This document shows positions 10,758 through 19,965 of a stretch of DNA of 64,000 bases, piece after piece (the first letter of the stretch is position 1; each line of letters begins with the position of its first letter). The notes beneath the pieces were generated by a model. The model ran no database searches, had not been told where the DNA came from, and worked only from the letters and a program-made list of their open reading frames with translations. This DNA comes from Blastobasis lacticolella (lineage: Eukaryota > Arthropoda > Insecta > Lepidoptera > Blastobasidae): positions 1,178,001 to 1,242,000 of the forward strand of contig LR990055.1 in assembly GCA_905147135.1 (NCBI GenBank), in the 5' to 3' direction. The position numbers were made by a program, and so were the translations under genes.

Positions 10758-13700
10758 ATGGTGGAAGAGTCGAATAACTCTAATAAACCTAAAGTAATCA
10801 TTCACAGCTAACATAAATCAGCTACAAACATTTTTAATTACGCAAGAATAGCTATTTATTAGAATTTGATTTACAGACAAAAACTACTCGTCCAAAGCCT
10901 GTGTATCTGTGGACAGAAGCTGACGTCCAGAAATGGCTTCGCCGGCATTGCAGCGACTACTACAGCCTGTACGGGGAGAGGTTTCACGAGGTGAATATTA
11001 CATTACACAATTACATTTTGATGCAGCTGAACTTCGAAATAAAATAGAATTTGTTCCAATAAACTGTTTTAATCAACTGTTTTAAATATTACAAGTAAAC
11101 ACTTTTACTTAAGGAATTTACTTAGCAATTATTATAAGAAATATATTAAACGACAATATTCGGCAATATGGTTATTCCAACTCGACTGTCGCTCACGACG
11201 TGCCACAACAGAATGCCTCCTGAAAGGTGGCCGTGGACCACCAGCACTCGCCAGCGTAGTAGGGGTGCTGGCGGTCGACGGCAACCAATCAGAACGCACT
11301 TCCTGCGGATGGCCTAACAATAGTCAAATCATGTCTTTTAGAATATAAACATTTAACATATACTTTAATATACCTACTTACTAGGTTTAAATAAAAAGCG
11401 ACAACAGCTCGGCCATCCGTTATGTACACGTCCTCGAGTACAGTACATGTAGGTAAATAAAGCTTAATTAAAGTACAGAACAACATTATTTAGAACAGTA
11501 ACATTAGTCTATATTGTTTATAAATAAATAATAAGACTATCATAAAGTGATAACAACAATTTCATACTAAAAAAAATAAGGTCCATCTATAATTTACTTA
11601 AAACACAATATAATATGTCTAGTATATCTTTAGTATTAATATTGCTTACTAAACATGTAAATATATTATATATTTTTTTCTATAGTAATTTCGTAATCTT
11701 TTAACAATAGTAGTAATTAATGTTGTACAACAAAATTTGTAATATTTACTTTATAACAACTAGCATTCTGTAAAATCATATCATACTATTTATAATAATT
11801 CCCTACTTTTATAACTATTAACAAAACATCACAACTATCAAATAGCAATTTCATAATTAAAATAAATAACAGCCATCGGATTTCAGTCTGAGTGGTTGTA
11901 GATCGCTTCTATCCACAATACCATATGTATAGATTAATTTCGTGATTGCGAATCGCTTCTATCCACATCTCACAGTATATTGGTCGTAAATCGCTTCTAC
12001 TTACGTCCCAATTTACAGACATAAAAGTACATTTTATAATCGTCTCATTCGGAACCGAGTCATACTTAGGTTAAATGAACTGAGGACTCTACTTACTCAG
12101 AGGTTGCGCTCTCTACATCGTCATCAGATACGTGAGGTGGTTGGAAAACCATCCACGGTTTCATTTTGTCAACCGCTACTGTTGCATTATAACTTCTGTT
12201 ATTTTTGCGTGTAATCGGGGTGTCTTCAATCATATACCGGTCATGATCCAAAACCTTAGTTACCCTATATGGTCCCTGAAACTTAGGTACTAATTTTCTG
12301 CTCTGACCAGTAGAGGGGATCTCCCTTTCTATACTTATTAAATCGACTATTTCGAACTTTTGAGAAACTTTTGACTTACTGTCATGAAAAGATTTCTGTT
12401 TCTGTTGGTAGTTTTCAATGTAGGAGTCAATTCTATTACGAATGTCTTGCAATGAGCCTATGTTTGATAATTCGTCGATGTCAAGGTATGACTTTAACTT
12501 GTTGTCATTCGTGTTATTCAGCCGTAAACCGAAAAGAGCCTCAGAGGGAGTGCAGCCTATACCCCTATTTTTAGTATTATTTAAACCCCACTGAACAGAA
12601 GGGACACTTAGATCCCACTTGTTTTCATTCTGCCCAATGCACTTAGCTGTTAGCGATTCCAAGAGCGTTCTGTTATACCTCTCGACCTGGCCATTCGCTC
12701 TTGGAGTCGCCACTGCATTAAGTACATGTTTTATGCCTGCAGAGTCGGTGAATTTTTTAAAAGCCGTACTAGTAAAAGCGCTACCGCGATCGGAAATCAA
12801 CCTCCTTGGCACGCCGAACGTACTGAAATAGTCCTTAAGTTTAGCTATTGTAGTGAGAGTGCTCGTGTTCCTAACTGGTTTTAAACAAATGAACTTTGTG
12901 TAAGCTTCGATTATCACCAGTATATGCGTGTTACCCGTTGAACTCTTAACAAAAGGTCCGACATGGTCGATATGAATAGTATCGAACGGGACATTGACCT
13001 TTTGTATTGGATTCAGCGGTGGTCTAGCGTTAGATGTGGTCTTAGTGTAGCTACATTCCAAACACGACCTTATGTATTTTTTTACGAAGTGTTTCATTTT
13101 TGGAAACCAATAAACACCTTGAATTTTAGCCAGAGTCTTATCCACACCAAAGTGTCCAATGTCATCATGATTCTGTTTCATGATCTGCCATCTTACACCT
13201 TTTGGTACTACCCACCGGTTCCCATTATTGGTTTTTCGGTATAACTTACCATCTTTCAGCGCAAAGTTTTGTTTAATGTCACTGACATCCTTTGCATCAG
13301 GTCCATTTAAAACCGCACCAATCTGTTGGATGTTTGGGTCCGCCTGCTGTACCGTAGTTAACCAGTCAGCCTCTGCTATTTCGAGAATATTACAGTGTTC
13401 ATTCTCTTCGGCATCAAAACCTGCTGATAAAGGTATGGAGTTACGGCTTAGAGCGTCGACATGGCACATGGCGGTGCCAGGTCTATACTCCACAGTGTAA
13501 TTATATTCTTGTAATATAATCCACCATCTCGCAACTCTTGGTATAAGGTCTCTTTTCAGAAAAGTAGCTCGTAGCGAATTGCAATCAGTAAAAATCTTAA
13601 ACTCTTTACCTATTAAGTAAACCCTGAACCGCTGAACAGATGCAACAACTGCCAGAGTCTCTAACTCATATGAGGTCATATTTTGCTCATATGTCGTAGT

Positions 13701-16700
13701 TTGCCGACTGAAGTATGCAACCGGACGCAGACCCCTATCACTACGTTGCATAAGGATACCAGCAAGTCCTGTTTTACTTGCATCGGTGTGCACTTCAGTC
13801 TCGGCTTGCGGGTCAAATAAGGCTAAAACAGGTTTTTTGCTTAACTCTGCTTTAAGGATTTGAAAGCTTTTCTCCTGTTCAGCACCCCATGCCCAGACGG
13901 TTTCCTTTTTTAGCAATGAAGTAAGCGGCCTTGCAATGAGTGCAAAATTCTTTATAAACCGCCTAAAAAAACTACATAAGCCAATAAACTGTCTCACCGT
14001 GTGCTGGTCTTTTGGAGTGGGAAAGTACCTCACCGCCTGCACTTTCTTATCGCCTGGCTTTATACCTTCTTTACTCAGCTCGAAACCCAAGTACTCAACC
14101 TTTTGTTTAAAAAAGCAGCATTTTGTTAAATTCAAGGTCAAGCCAGCTTCCTGCAGAAGTTGTAGAACTTTTTCTAGGCGCGAAATACCATCATCGATAG
14201 AGTTAGCTGGAATTATTATGTCGTCCATATATGCCGAAGCTAAATTATGTCTTACATGCCCTAGCACCTGAGAAATCATTCTCATGAACACAGAAGGGGC
14301 ATTGACCAAACCAAATGGCATGCGAGCAAATTCGAAATGACCATCAGGTGTGATAAACGCTGTTTTGTGGCGATCACTTTCCTTAATCGGAATCTGATAG
14401 TAGCCTGACTTGAGATCCAATGTAGTATAGTAAGAATATCCGGCAAGATCATCTAATTGGTCATCCACTCTCGGGAGTGGATAGTTCTCCTTGACTGTCT
14501 TTCGATTCAGAGCCCTATAATCGACGCACATTCTTAGTTCACCATTCTTTTTCCTTACCAAGACTATGGGACTAGAGTACGACGAAGTCGATGTCTGCAC
14601 GACATTATTATCTATAAGTTCTTGTACCATGTCTCGTACCTTTGATCTTTCGTGAGCTGATAGCCTGTAGGGTCTAAACACCACTGGTGTATCATCCTTT
14701 AATTTTATCGACATCTCTAATTTATTAGTTTTCCCCAACTCGCTAAGATCAAAGGCGAAACAAGGACGATACTTATTTAATAACTCGAGTAGTCTAATAG
14801 CACTTTCGTCAGGCAAGCTTCCGTCAATATTCAAAGCTTCCTTTTGAATATTTGACGAATCCTGACTACACGTGAGTGACCTTACATCCATTTCTATAGG
14901 TTCTTTATATTCAGCTGGTACACAGCGTGCAAGTAAAAATCCGTCCTTGAAACAGAATTGTGTGCTAGGATCACCCTTTACGTACACTTCGCCATGCCCA
15001 TCGTTAATTTGATAGATGCCACCGAGCAAACAATATTCCCTACCAGATTCAAATCTTGCCTCCTCTTCTATATACACACTCCCAGTATAGTTTGGGAAAG
15101 ATTTCACTTTAACGATAGTATACCCGTTTATAATTGTTTCCACCGTACATATTAATTTTATTTTGATTTCCTTTTTAGCTAACTTTAAACTTGTGGAATC
15201 TTTCTCAAACTTTATATGGGGTTGTTCCGTAAATGACTGCCCGACCAAGACGGCAACGTCCATCACGCTATCGGGTACAACTAACAAGTTAACCTTTGCA
15301 TGGATGCCATCTATAACTATATCTACTATACCTTTACGAAGTGCTTGCACAAGACTTCTACCAAAACCCTTTAAGACTGGTAAATCATTGGTGTCCCAAT
15401 TACAATTTATATTTAAAGATTCTGTCTCTTTAACCATAGTAGCGTTGCTCCCAAAGTCTATGAAGCATTGCTTTGTAACATTATTGATGGTGGCATTCTT
15501 AAAGTATTTACCGTCAAGAGTTTTGTTAGAACGTACTGTTAATACTGCTTTTGAATTACTTTGAGTAGATTTAGTGCCACGACACTTATCAATGGTATGA
15601 CCAAAACGCAAACAATTCTCACATTTTATTTGCGGTTTTGGGCAATCCGATTTATAATGACCTACTTCGTTGCAATTGAAGCAGGTTATTCGTCTCTTTA
15701 TCTCGCCAGTACCAGTTCTAGTTGATGTATCAATTCTCGCATTCTGTGCCCTAGTTCTTCTCTTATCTAATCCAGTATTAACTCTCCCTCCCTTAGCGTT
15801 CCTAAGAAAACACAACAGTTTTTCTGTTGTTTCGAACCTTGCTGCTTCGGCACCCAACCTAACACTGCGATCGTCTATACCAAAAATTATACAATCTATA
15901 GCCTTCCTACCAGATATGCCGCATCGATGTAACAGCAATACCTTCTCGTAAAAATAGTCCTCAAGCGATTCTCCAAATCGGGCACGCTTTGTCAACATTG
16001 TTGTGAGCAGCTGACCGTAATTTTCGTCGCTGGGAAAAGCGGCTTTGAGTTTTTCTTGCCACTCATACCAAGAGAACATCAAAGTATCTAACCCTTCATA
16101 CCACTTTTGGGCAACACCTCTCAACTTTGGTAACGCAAAGTGGATTGTTTGTGTGTCGTTCCAGCTATAAATCTTGGCACACTCATTAACTTTATGTAAC
16201 CATGTAACAACAGTTTGTTCCTGCCGGGAAGGGTCAAACTCGGGGACCACATTTTGCATTGAACTACTGGGTAGACAATGAGTGTTACCATTTTTTATAA
16301 CCTGGAGCGCTTCTACCAACTGCGATATAGTCAGGTTTGAGACATTATGACCATCCTCATGAGACGATCTCTGCCTACCTCGCCGTACTACTGGGCTTCT
16401 AGACCGGTATCTGTTACCCCTGACACGGCGTGGTATCGCAACAATCCTACCATCACGTTGACTACGACTACGACTTCTCGAATAACGAATGTCTCGTCTA
16501 TTTCTTCGGTCTGGTCGGCTCCCGGAGCGGTGACGCCGTTCCTGATTGTTGTTACCTCTCGATTGTGCGCGGCCACGGTCGCTGCTCGTTGAACGGCGTC
16601 GCTCAGTCCGTGTCGTTGAAACCGACGCCGTGGTGTCTGTAGACACGCTGCTGTTTCTACTCGAACTCCTTGGGCCACGTCGTGGTCCAGGCAGCAGTGG

Positions 16701-17972
16701 GGACTGTCCGCGATCCATTCTGTGCACACAAACGGAAAAGCACAGAGTCTAATTCGTGATTTATGAATTTATACCTATTCATCATATCATTGTAAAATAA
16801 CTTGCATTAGACACAATAGTATGTAGGTAATTATATAGATTAGTGTTATGACATTCTCAGAGAGTAGCCCTGAACAAATGCCATAGTAAGTATAATGTAT
16901 CAGCATTGTCAGAGGGTAGCCCTGACCAAATGCTGGAGTAGGTTTTAGTGTAACGGCATTATCAGAGGGTAGCCCTTAATCCAGTGGATTATCCCGCTTC
17001 TGAACTGATGCAGCTGAACTTCGAAATAAAATAGAATTTGTTCCAATAAACTGTTTTAATCAACTGTTTTAAATATTACAAGTAAACACTTTTACTTAAG
17101 GAATTTACTTAGCAATTATTATAAGAAATATATTAAACGACAATATTCGGCAATATGGTTATTCCAACTCGACTGTCGCTCACGACGTGCCACAACAGAA
17201 TGCCTCCTGAAAGGTGGCCGTGGACCACCAGCACTCGCCAGCGTAGTAGGGGTGCTGGCGGTCGACGGCAACCAATCAGAACGCACTTCCTGCGGATGGC
17301 CTAACAATAGTCAAATCATGTCTTTTAGAATATAAACATTTAACATATACTTTAATATACCTACTTACTAGGTTTAAATAAAAAGCGACAACAATTTCAT
17401 AATTTATTTATCCAAATTAGGCTTAGACAAATATATTTGGAATTACTTATGATATAAGTAACATGTATAACATGGTACTATCTCTAAATGTGGTGGCCAT
17501 ACCCAGAAGCTTACTTCCACATTTAGAGATGCATATTATAATAGGAGTAAGTAAGTATCTTTATTTACTTCGTGGCGCGCTGGACTGACCAAGTGTAAGG
17601 TGTCGTTAATTGTACTCTCTACGGGTGTACTAGGAAAGTAGCACTTTGATAAGAGTGGCAACGAATAGTGAAGGGCACTGCCAATCCTCAACTGACTACC
17701 ACAATCACTCTGTCAAGAGTATAGTGACTTAAAAGGAAGGAATTATCTTTACTATGACTGTGTTTTGATATATATTTTGTTTTTGCTTTCAGCATGACAT
17801 AACTGGTCGAGCATTAGTCCGTATCAACGATAACACCCTACTGCGCATGGGGATTACAAATAAGGAGCATAGAGATGCTATCTGGAGAGAGATACTAAAA
17901 CTGAGACTCAAGACAGATATTGTTGAAATAAGGGACCTGGAGCGAACCAACAATTACTTCAATGATTTGTGA
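10758..17972 (+). CDS. ave: SAM-domain adaptor aveugle (HYP), 3 exons
   Basis: The coding sequence is join(10758..10793, 10877..10990, 17793..17972), 109 aa. Aveugle is a small SAM-domain scaffold; in Drosophila it works with CNK between Ras and Raf in receptor tyrosine kinase signalling (family knowledge). Exon 1 reads MVEESNNSNKPK and ends at a GTAATC donor. Exon 2 starts after TTACAG with TKTTRPKPVYLW and ends at GAG|GTGAAT. Exon 3 starts after TTTCAG with HDITGRALVRI and ends ERTNNYFNDL-stop. All junctions are phase 0. The SAM domain covers about residues 22-90 (W-TEADVQKWL, then RINDNTLLRMGI), split by intron 2. That intron is 6802 bp because it houses a complete LTR retrotransposon on the opposite strand. 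Length and family signature fit a full-length orthologue. Confidence 0.92.
11019..11406 (-). repeat. 3' LTR of the Gypsy element
   Basis: 388 bp, matching 17006-17393 base for base by eye at a constant offset of 5987. It is bounded by TG/CA and flanked outside by ATTT. Just inside it no purine-rich tract is visible in element orientation; the adjoining bases are GGATGGCCGAGC. Confidence 0.97.
11901..12000 (-). repeat. Spaced repeats in the 3' region of the Gypsy element
   Basis: ATCGCTTCTATCCAC occurs at about 11902 and 11952, and a variant TCGCTTCTACTTAC at about 11991, giving spacings of about 50 and 39 bp. They lie between the gag-pol stop and the 3' LTR. Function unknown. Confidence 0.75.
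12093..16727 (-). CDS. Gag-Pol polyprotein of the Gypsy element
   Basis: One continuous 1544-aa frame makes the structural protein and replication enzymes of the retrotransposon. The N-terminus (about 1-125) is very rich in Arg and Ser with RSRSRS runs. A retrotransposon-gag-like helical region follows (about 160-320), then two CCHC zinc knuckles (about 349-380). The protease site reads DFGS at about 423 where DSG or DTG is usual. Reverse transcriptase has YMDD at about 834. RNase H contains FTDCN. The integrase has an HHCC zinc module from about 1188, a D-D-E core (IDH, SDRG, GQVERYN) at about 1255-1350 and a C-terminal GPY motif (KFQGPYRV). There is no gag/pol frameshift and no env. Plus-strand open frames inside this interval are shadows. 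Confidence 0.97.
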   Translation of the reverse strand: MHRMDRGQSPLLPGPRRGPRSSSRNSSVSTDTTASVSTTRTERRRSTSSDRGRAQSRGNNNQERRHRSGSRPDRRNRRDIRYSRSRSRSQRDGRIVAIPRRVRGNRYRSRSPVVRRGRQRSSHEDGHNVSNLTISQLVEALQVIKNGNTHCLPSSSMQNVVPEFDPSRQEQTVVTWLHKVNECAKIYSWNDTQTIHFALPKLRGVAQKWYEGLDTLMFSWYEWQEKLKAAFPSDENYGQLLTTMLTKRARFGESLEDYFYEKVLLLHRCGISGRKAIDCIIFGIDDRSVRLGAEAARFETTEKLLCFLRNAKGGRVNTGLDKRRTRAQNARIDTSTRTGTGEIKRRITCFNCNEVGHYKSDCPKPQIKCENCLRFGHTIDKCRGTKSTQSNSKAVLTVRSNKTLDGKYFKNATINNVTKQCFIDFGSNATMVKETESLNINCNWDTNDLPVLKGFGRSLVQALRKGIVDIVIDGIHAKVNLLVVPDSVMDVAVLVGQSFTEQPHIKFEKDSTSLKLAKKEIKIKLICTVETIINGYTIVKVKSFPNYTGSVYIEEEARFESGREYCLLGGIYQINDGHGEVYVKGDPSTQFCFKDGFLLARCVPAEYKEPIEMDVRSLTCSQDSSNIQKEALNIDGSLPDESAIRLLELLNKYRPCFAFDLSELGKTNKLEMSIKLKDDTPVVFRPYRLSAHERSKVRDMVQELIDNNVVQTSTSSYSSPIVLVRKKNGELRMCVDYRALNRKTVKENYPLPRVDDQLDDLAGYSYYTTLDLKSGYYQIPIKESDRHKTAFITPDGHFEFARMPFGLVNAPSVFMRMISQVLGHVRHNLASAYMDDIIIPANSIDDGISRLEKVLQLLQEAGLTLNLTKCCFFKQKVEYLGFELSKEGIKPGDKKVQAVRYFPTPKDQHTVRQFIGLCSFFRRFIKNFALIARPLTSLLKKETVWAWGAEQEKSFQILKAELSKKPVLALFDPQAETEVHTDASKTGLAGILMQRSDRGLRPVAYFSRQTTTYEQNMTSYELETLAVVASVQRFRVYLIGKEFKIFTDCNSLRATFLKRDLIPRVARWWIILQEYNYTVEYRPGTAMCHVDALSRNSIPLSAGFDAEENEHCNILEIAEADWLTTVQQADPNIQQIGAVLNGPDAKDVSDIKQNFALKDGKLYRKTNNGNRWVVPKGVRWQIMKQNHDDIGHFGVDKTLAKIQGVYWFPKMKHFVKKYIRSCLECSYTKTTSNARPPLNPIQKVNVPFDTIHIDHVGPFVKSSTGNTHILVIIEAYTKFICLKPVRNTSTLTTIAKLKDYFSTFGVPRRLISDRGSAFTSTAFKKFTDSAGIKHVLNAVATPRANGQVERYNRTLLESLTAKCIGQNENKWDLSVPSVQWGLNNTKNRGIGCTPSEALFGLRLNNTNDNKLKSYLDIDELSNIGSLQDIRNRIDSYIENYQQKQKSFHDSKSKVSQKFEIVDLISIEREIPSTGQSRKLVPKFQGPYRVTKVLDHDRYMIEDTPITRKNNRSYNATVAVDKMKPWMVFQPPHVSDDDVESATSE
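16852..16980 (-). repeat. About 52-bp tandem repeat in the Gypsy leader
   Basis: Three successive units carry a core like TCAGAGGGTAGCCCTGACCA, starting near 16852, 16904 and 16957, the last one partial. They lie between the 5' LTR and the gag start, where some Gypsy elements carry protein-binding arrays or insulators (known for Drosophila gypsy). Role here is inference. Confidence 0.8.
16981..17005 (-). promoter_or_regulatory. Candidate primer-binding site of the Gypsy element
   Basis: In element orientation the sequence after the 5' LTR is GTTCAGAAGCGGGATAATCC. The part TCAGAAGCGGGAT looks like the complement of a tRNA-Leu 3' arm, but the usual TGG at the very start is missing. So the primer tRNA is uncertain. 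Confidence 0.4.
17006..17393 (-). repeat. 5' LTR of the Gypsy element
   Basis: 388 bp and apparently identical to 11019-11406. In element orientation it starts TGTTGTCGC and ends GCATCA. It should carry the promoter and poly(A) signals of the element. Confidence 0.97.
17481..17529. repeat. Perfect 13-bp hairpin in ave intron 2
   Basis: TCTCTAAATGTGG (17481-17493) is perfectly complementary to CCACATTTAGAGA (17517-17529), with a 23-nt loop. It lies 88 bp beyond the retrotransposon in original intron sequence. It may be a small MITE relic or an RNA hairpin. Confidence 0.75.
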
Positions 17973-18631
17973 CATACGGACTGTAATGTTAAGGTTAAGA
18001 ATCATGTCTATAGTATCTAAATGTAATTTTGAGTTTGGAAGGAATTGCAAGTTGTTAATAACTTAAAAAGTATACACAACTAAAAGGCTGATTTGTCTTG
18101 TAAAAATGGTAGGTCAAATTAGTATTCCAAACTGTAAATGAAACATTAATTTTATAATTACTCTTATAATTAATTCTACTACTTAACTTGATCATGTTTA
18201 TTTAAATAAAAATAAGAATTTATACATTCTATACAAAAAGTTATACATATAAGATTATAAAACTCAAATCCAGAAAAATAATGCCCTGCTACTTTTTCAA
18301 GTTGAGGGAACTTCAACATGGCTTACCACAAATGGTTTAAATAGAAATGGACCTGCAAAGGAATGTAGATAGGGAATATGACAATGATTTTAAATATTTT
18401 CCATTTTATTTTATATGGAAATAATATTCCTTTAGGGTAAGAAATGTTAAGTGATGTGTTATATCTAATCTATCTTTATCATAATATATTATCTGATTAG
18501 ATATTAGTAATGTATTATTATATAAATTTCAGAAATAATTAAGTACCTTTTTATAGTTGTTATGCAACACACACTAAGATAATATACTACTAAGCTAAGC
18601 CAAGTCTAATTATTTTAATTTAGAGATATCC

Positions 18632-19214
18632 TAACCGACAGAAAAACGTCAGAAGGCCCCTGGCTAAGTTTACATATACTCGAATAGTTTCTAAACTACT
18701 GAAATTTTCTAAACCAATGCTAAAACCAACTCAATTACACTGACTTTCAAATTGAGGAAACCGCAGCAGGTCGGTCTATCCGTTACAGGTCATCACACAT
18801 ACACACGATTAACTTATAATCATCATCTTGGCGTTAATGTCCCGGTTGTGCTCTCGCACACGAGGGCCCGGGGTCCGCCTTGACCATGATCCAGGATTTG
18901 GCAGGTCAGGTAATTACAGTGGAACAACTGCCATCTGACCTCCATGACCCTGCTACCAAGGGAGCCTGACCAGATTGAATCATGGTTACACATCCAGTCG
19001 CCTGAATGTGCAGGTTTCATCACGATATTTTCCCTCACCGTAAGAGCATCGGTTAGTATTCAACTAATGTACATAACTCAGAAAAAGTCATGGGTACATG
19101 GCCGGAGCGGGATTCGAACCCGGGACTTCTGGCTTACGAGTCGGATATTCTAACCGCTCGGCCACCGACGCTCACGTAAACTTATAATAACCCTCTTTTT
19201 TCTTCGGTGGTTAA
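18632..19214 (-). mobile_element. MITE family F copy split by a SINE
   Basis: The left end AACCGACAGAAAAACGTC and the right end CTTTTTTCTTCGGTGGTT match the ends of the family F copy at 41767-42009 in reverse. A SINE A copy (18821-19178) interrupts it and duplicates AACTTATAAT, a word that is part of the family F sequence. Confidence 0.75.
18821..19178 (-). mobile_element. SINE family A, near full length
   Basis: Read on the minus strand it starts with a tRNA-like head (GTGGCCGAGCGGTTAG as A box, GGGTTCGAATCCCG as B box). A body follows, then a tail ending in ATTAACGCCAAGATGATG. The flanks carry a 10-bp target duplication AACTTATAAT (18811-18820 and 19179-19188). This is the best reference copy of the family in the window. 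Confidence 0.9.
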
Positions 19215-19581
19215 AAAGTCGTGACGTTGTGTATGTTATAGAATGTTTAAACAAATCATGATGTGGCGCTGTTTTATCGCTTGGCTGATGTTTATGTAGG
19301 TACCTAGGTATACCATATAACTTCTTAGTGTAGTCAGACGATTAAAGTAATTCATTTACTTACTAAACTGCATAAAAGTAATGTTAGTTCAAGTATGACG
19401 ATAAATAATTAACGTGTTAAATGGGTATCTCGTAATCTTTCTATTCTTATACAGAGTTGGGCTTGTTGTATTCAATATTTAAATTAACGCATTTGCCGCA
19501 GGGCGGTCGCGCGACGACGTCTATGACTACGACGGCGCCGACATATGTGACTACGACGCTTTTGTTCCCTGTCGTACCAAC

Positions 19582-19749
19582 CATTAGCGTATCTAGGGCT
19601 ATTTTCCAGGGGGGGCCTGGCCCCTGACGTGGCCAATGAAGCCGAGTCAATCGCCAATGTACAGTCAGTGAGCACCCGATCCTGGGGTGGGACCAGATCA
19701 TTCTGGGGTGGGCACGGCCCACCCGCCCCCCCCTCTTCCTACGCGTATG
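19582..19749. mobile_element. 168-bp non-autonomous hAT-like MITE
   Basis: It is bounded by the imperfect inverted termini CATTAGCGTATCTAGG and CCTACGCGTATG and by the perfect 8-bp duplication GTACCAAC (19574-19581 and 19750-19757). An 8-bp duplication is typical of hAT transposons. The interior has G-rich and C-rich runs (AGGGGGGGCC, CGCCCCCCCC). Confidence 0.8.
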
Positions 19750-19814
19750 GTACCAACTAGGAACGTACTCTTTGGGTACCTACAAGTCCTACGACTGGGA
19801 ATTTTATTTCCAAT

Positions 19815-19965
19815 TTTAGTTCCCTTATCTACATTTTTTAAATATATACTTATTGTACAACAAATTAAAATTCATCATTTCAATATCTGCTCGGCCGGGA
19901 ATCGAACCCGGGACTATCGTGTGGTTAGCCACACGATCTTCCTTTGCTCAATTGACAATTGTTTT
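19815..19965 (-). mobile_element. SINE family B, partial copy
   Basis: CGGCCGGGAATCGAACCCGG marks the tRNA-like head on the minus strand, preceded by the body TTAAAATTCATCATTTCAAT. The remainder of the body is missing. Confidence 0.8.

Larger units (their letters stand above)
11019..17393 (-). mobile_element. Complete Ty3/Gypsy-type LTR retrotransposon
   Basis: The element is 6375 bp and lies in ave intron 2, antisense to the gene. Both LTRs begin TG and end CA in element orientation (TGTTGTCGC...GCATCA). The host bases ATTT at 11015-11018 and 17394-17397 form a 4-bp target duplication. Between the LTRs is one uninterrupted gag-pol ORF (12093-16727). There is no env-like ORF. The leader has a tandem repeat and the 3' region has spaced repeats (separate entries). 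The domain order protease, reverse transcriptase, RNase H, integrase places it in Ty3/Gypsy rather than Copia. Identical LTRs and an intact ORF indicate recent insertion and possible activity. Confidence 0.97.

Noticed and set aside
16388..16729. 113-codon minus-strand frame overlapping the gag start
   Set aside because: It is an alternative frame of the Arg/Ser-rich repeat region. Low complexity makes several frames open there.
12371..16752. Plus-strand open frames of 60-133 codons within the Gypsy element
   Set aside because: They are antisense shadows of the intact gag-pol frame and show no domains.
16852..16980. CRISPR-like array
   Set aside because: Only three imperfect units with similar spacers inside a eukaryotic retrotransposon leader. 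It is a plain tandem repeat.
19086..19170. tRNA gene on the minus strand
   Set aside because: A- and B-box sequences are present, but they belong to the head of a SINE with a body, an ATG-rich tail and a target duplication. The same applies to the heads near 24300, 34080, 45450, 51760 and 61730.
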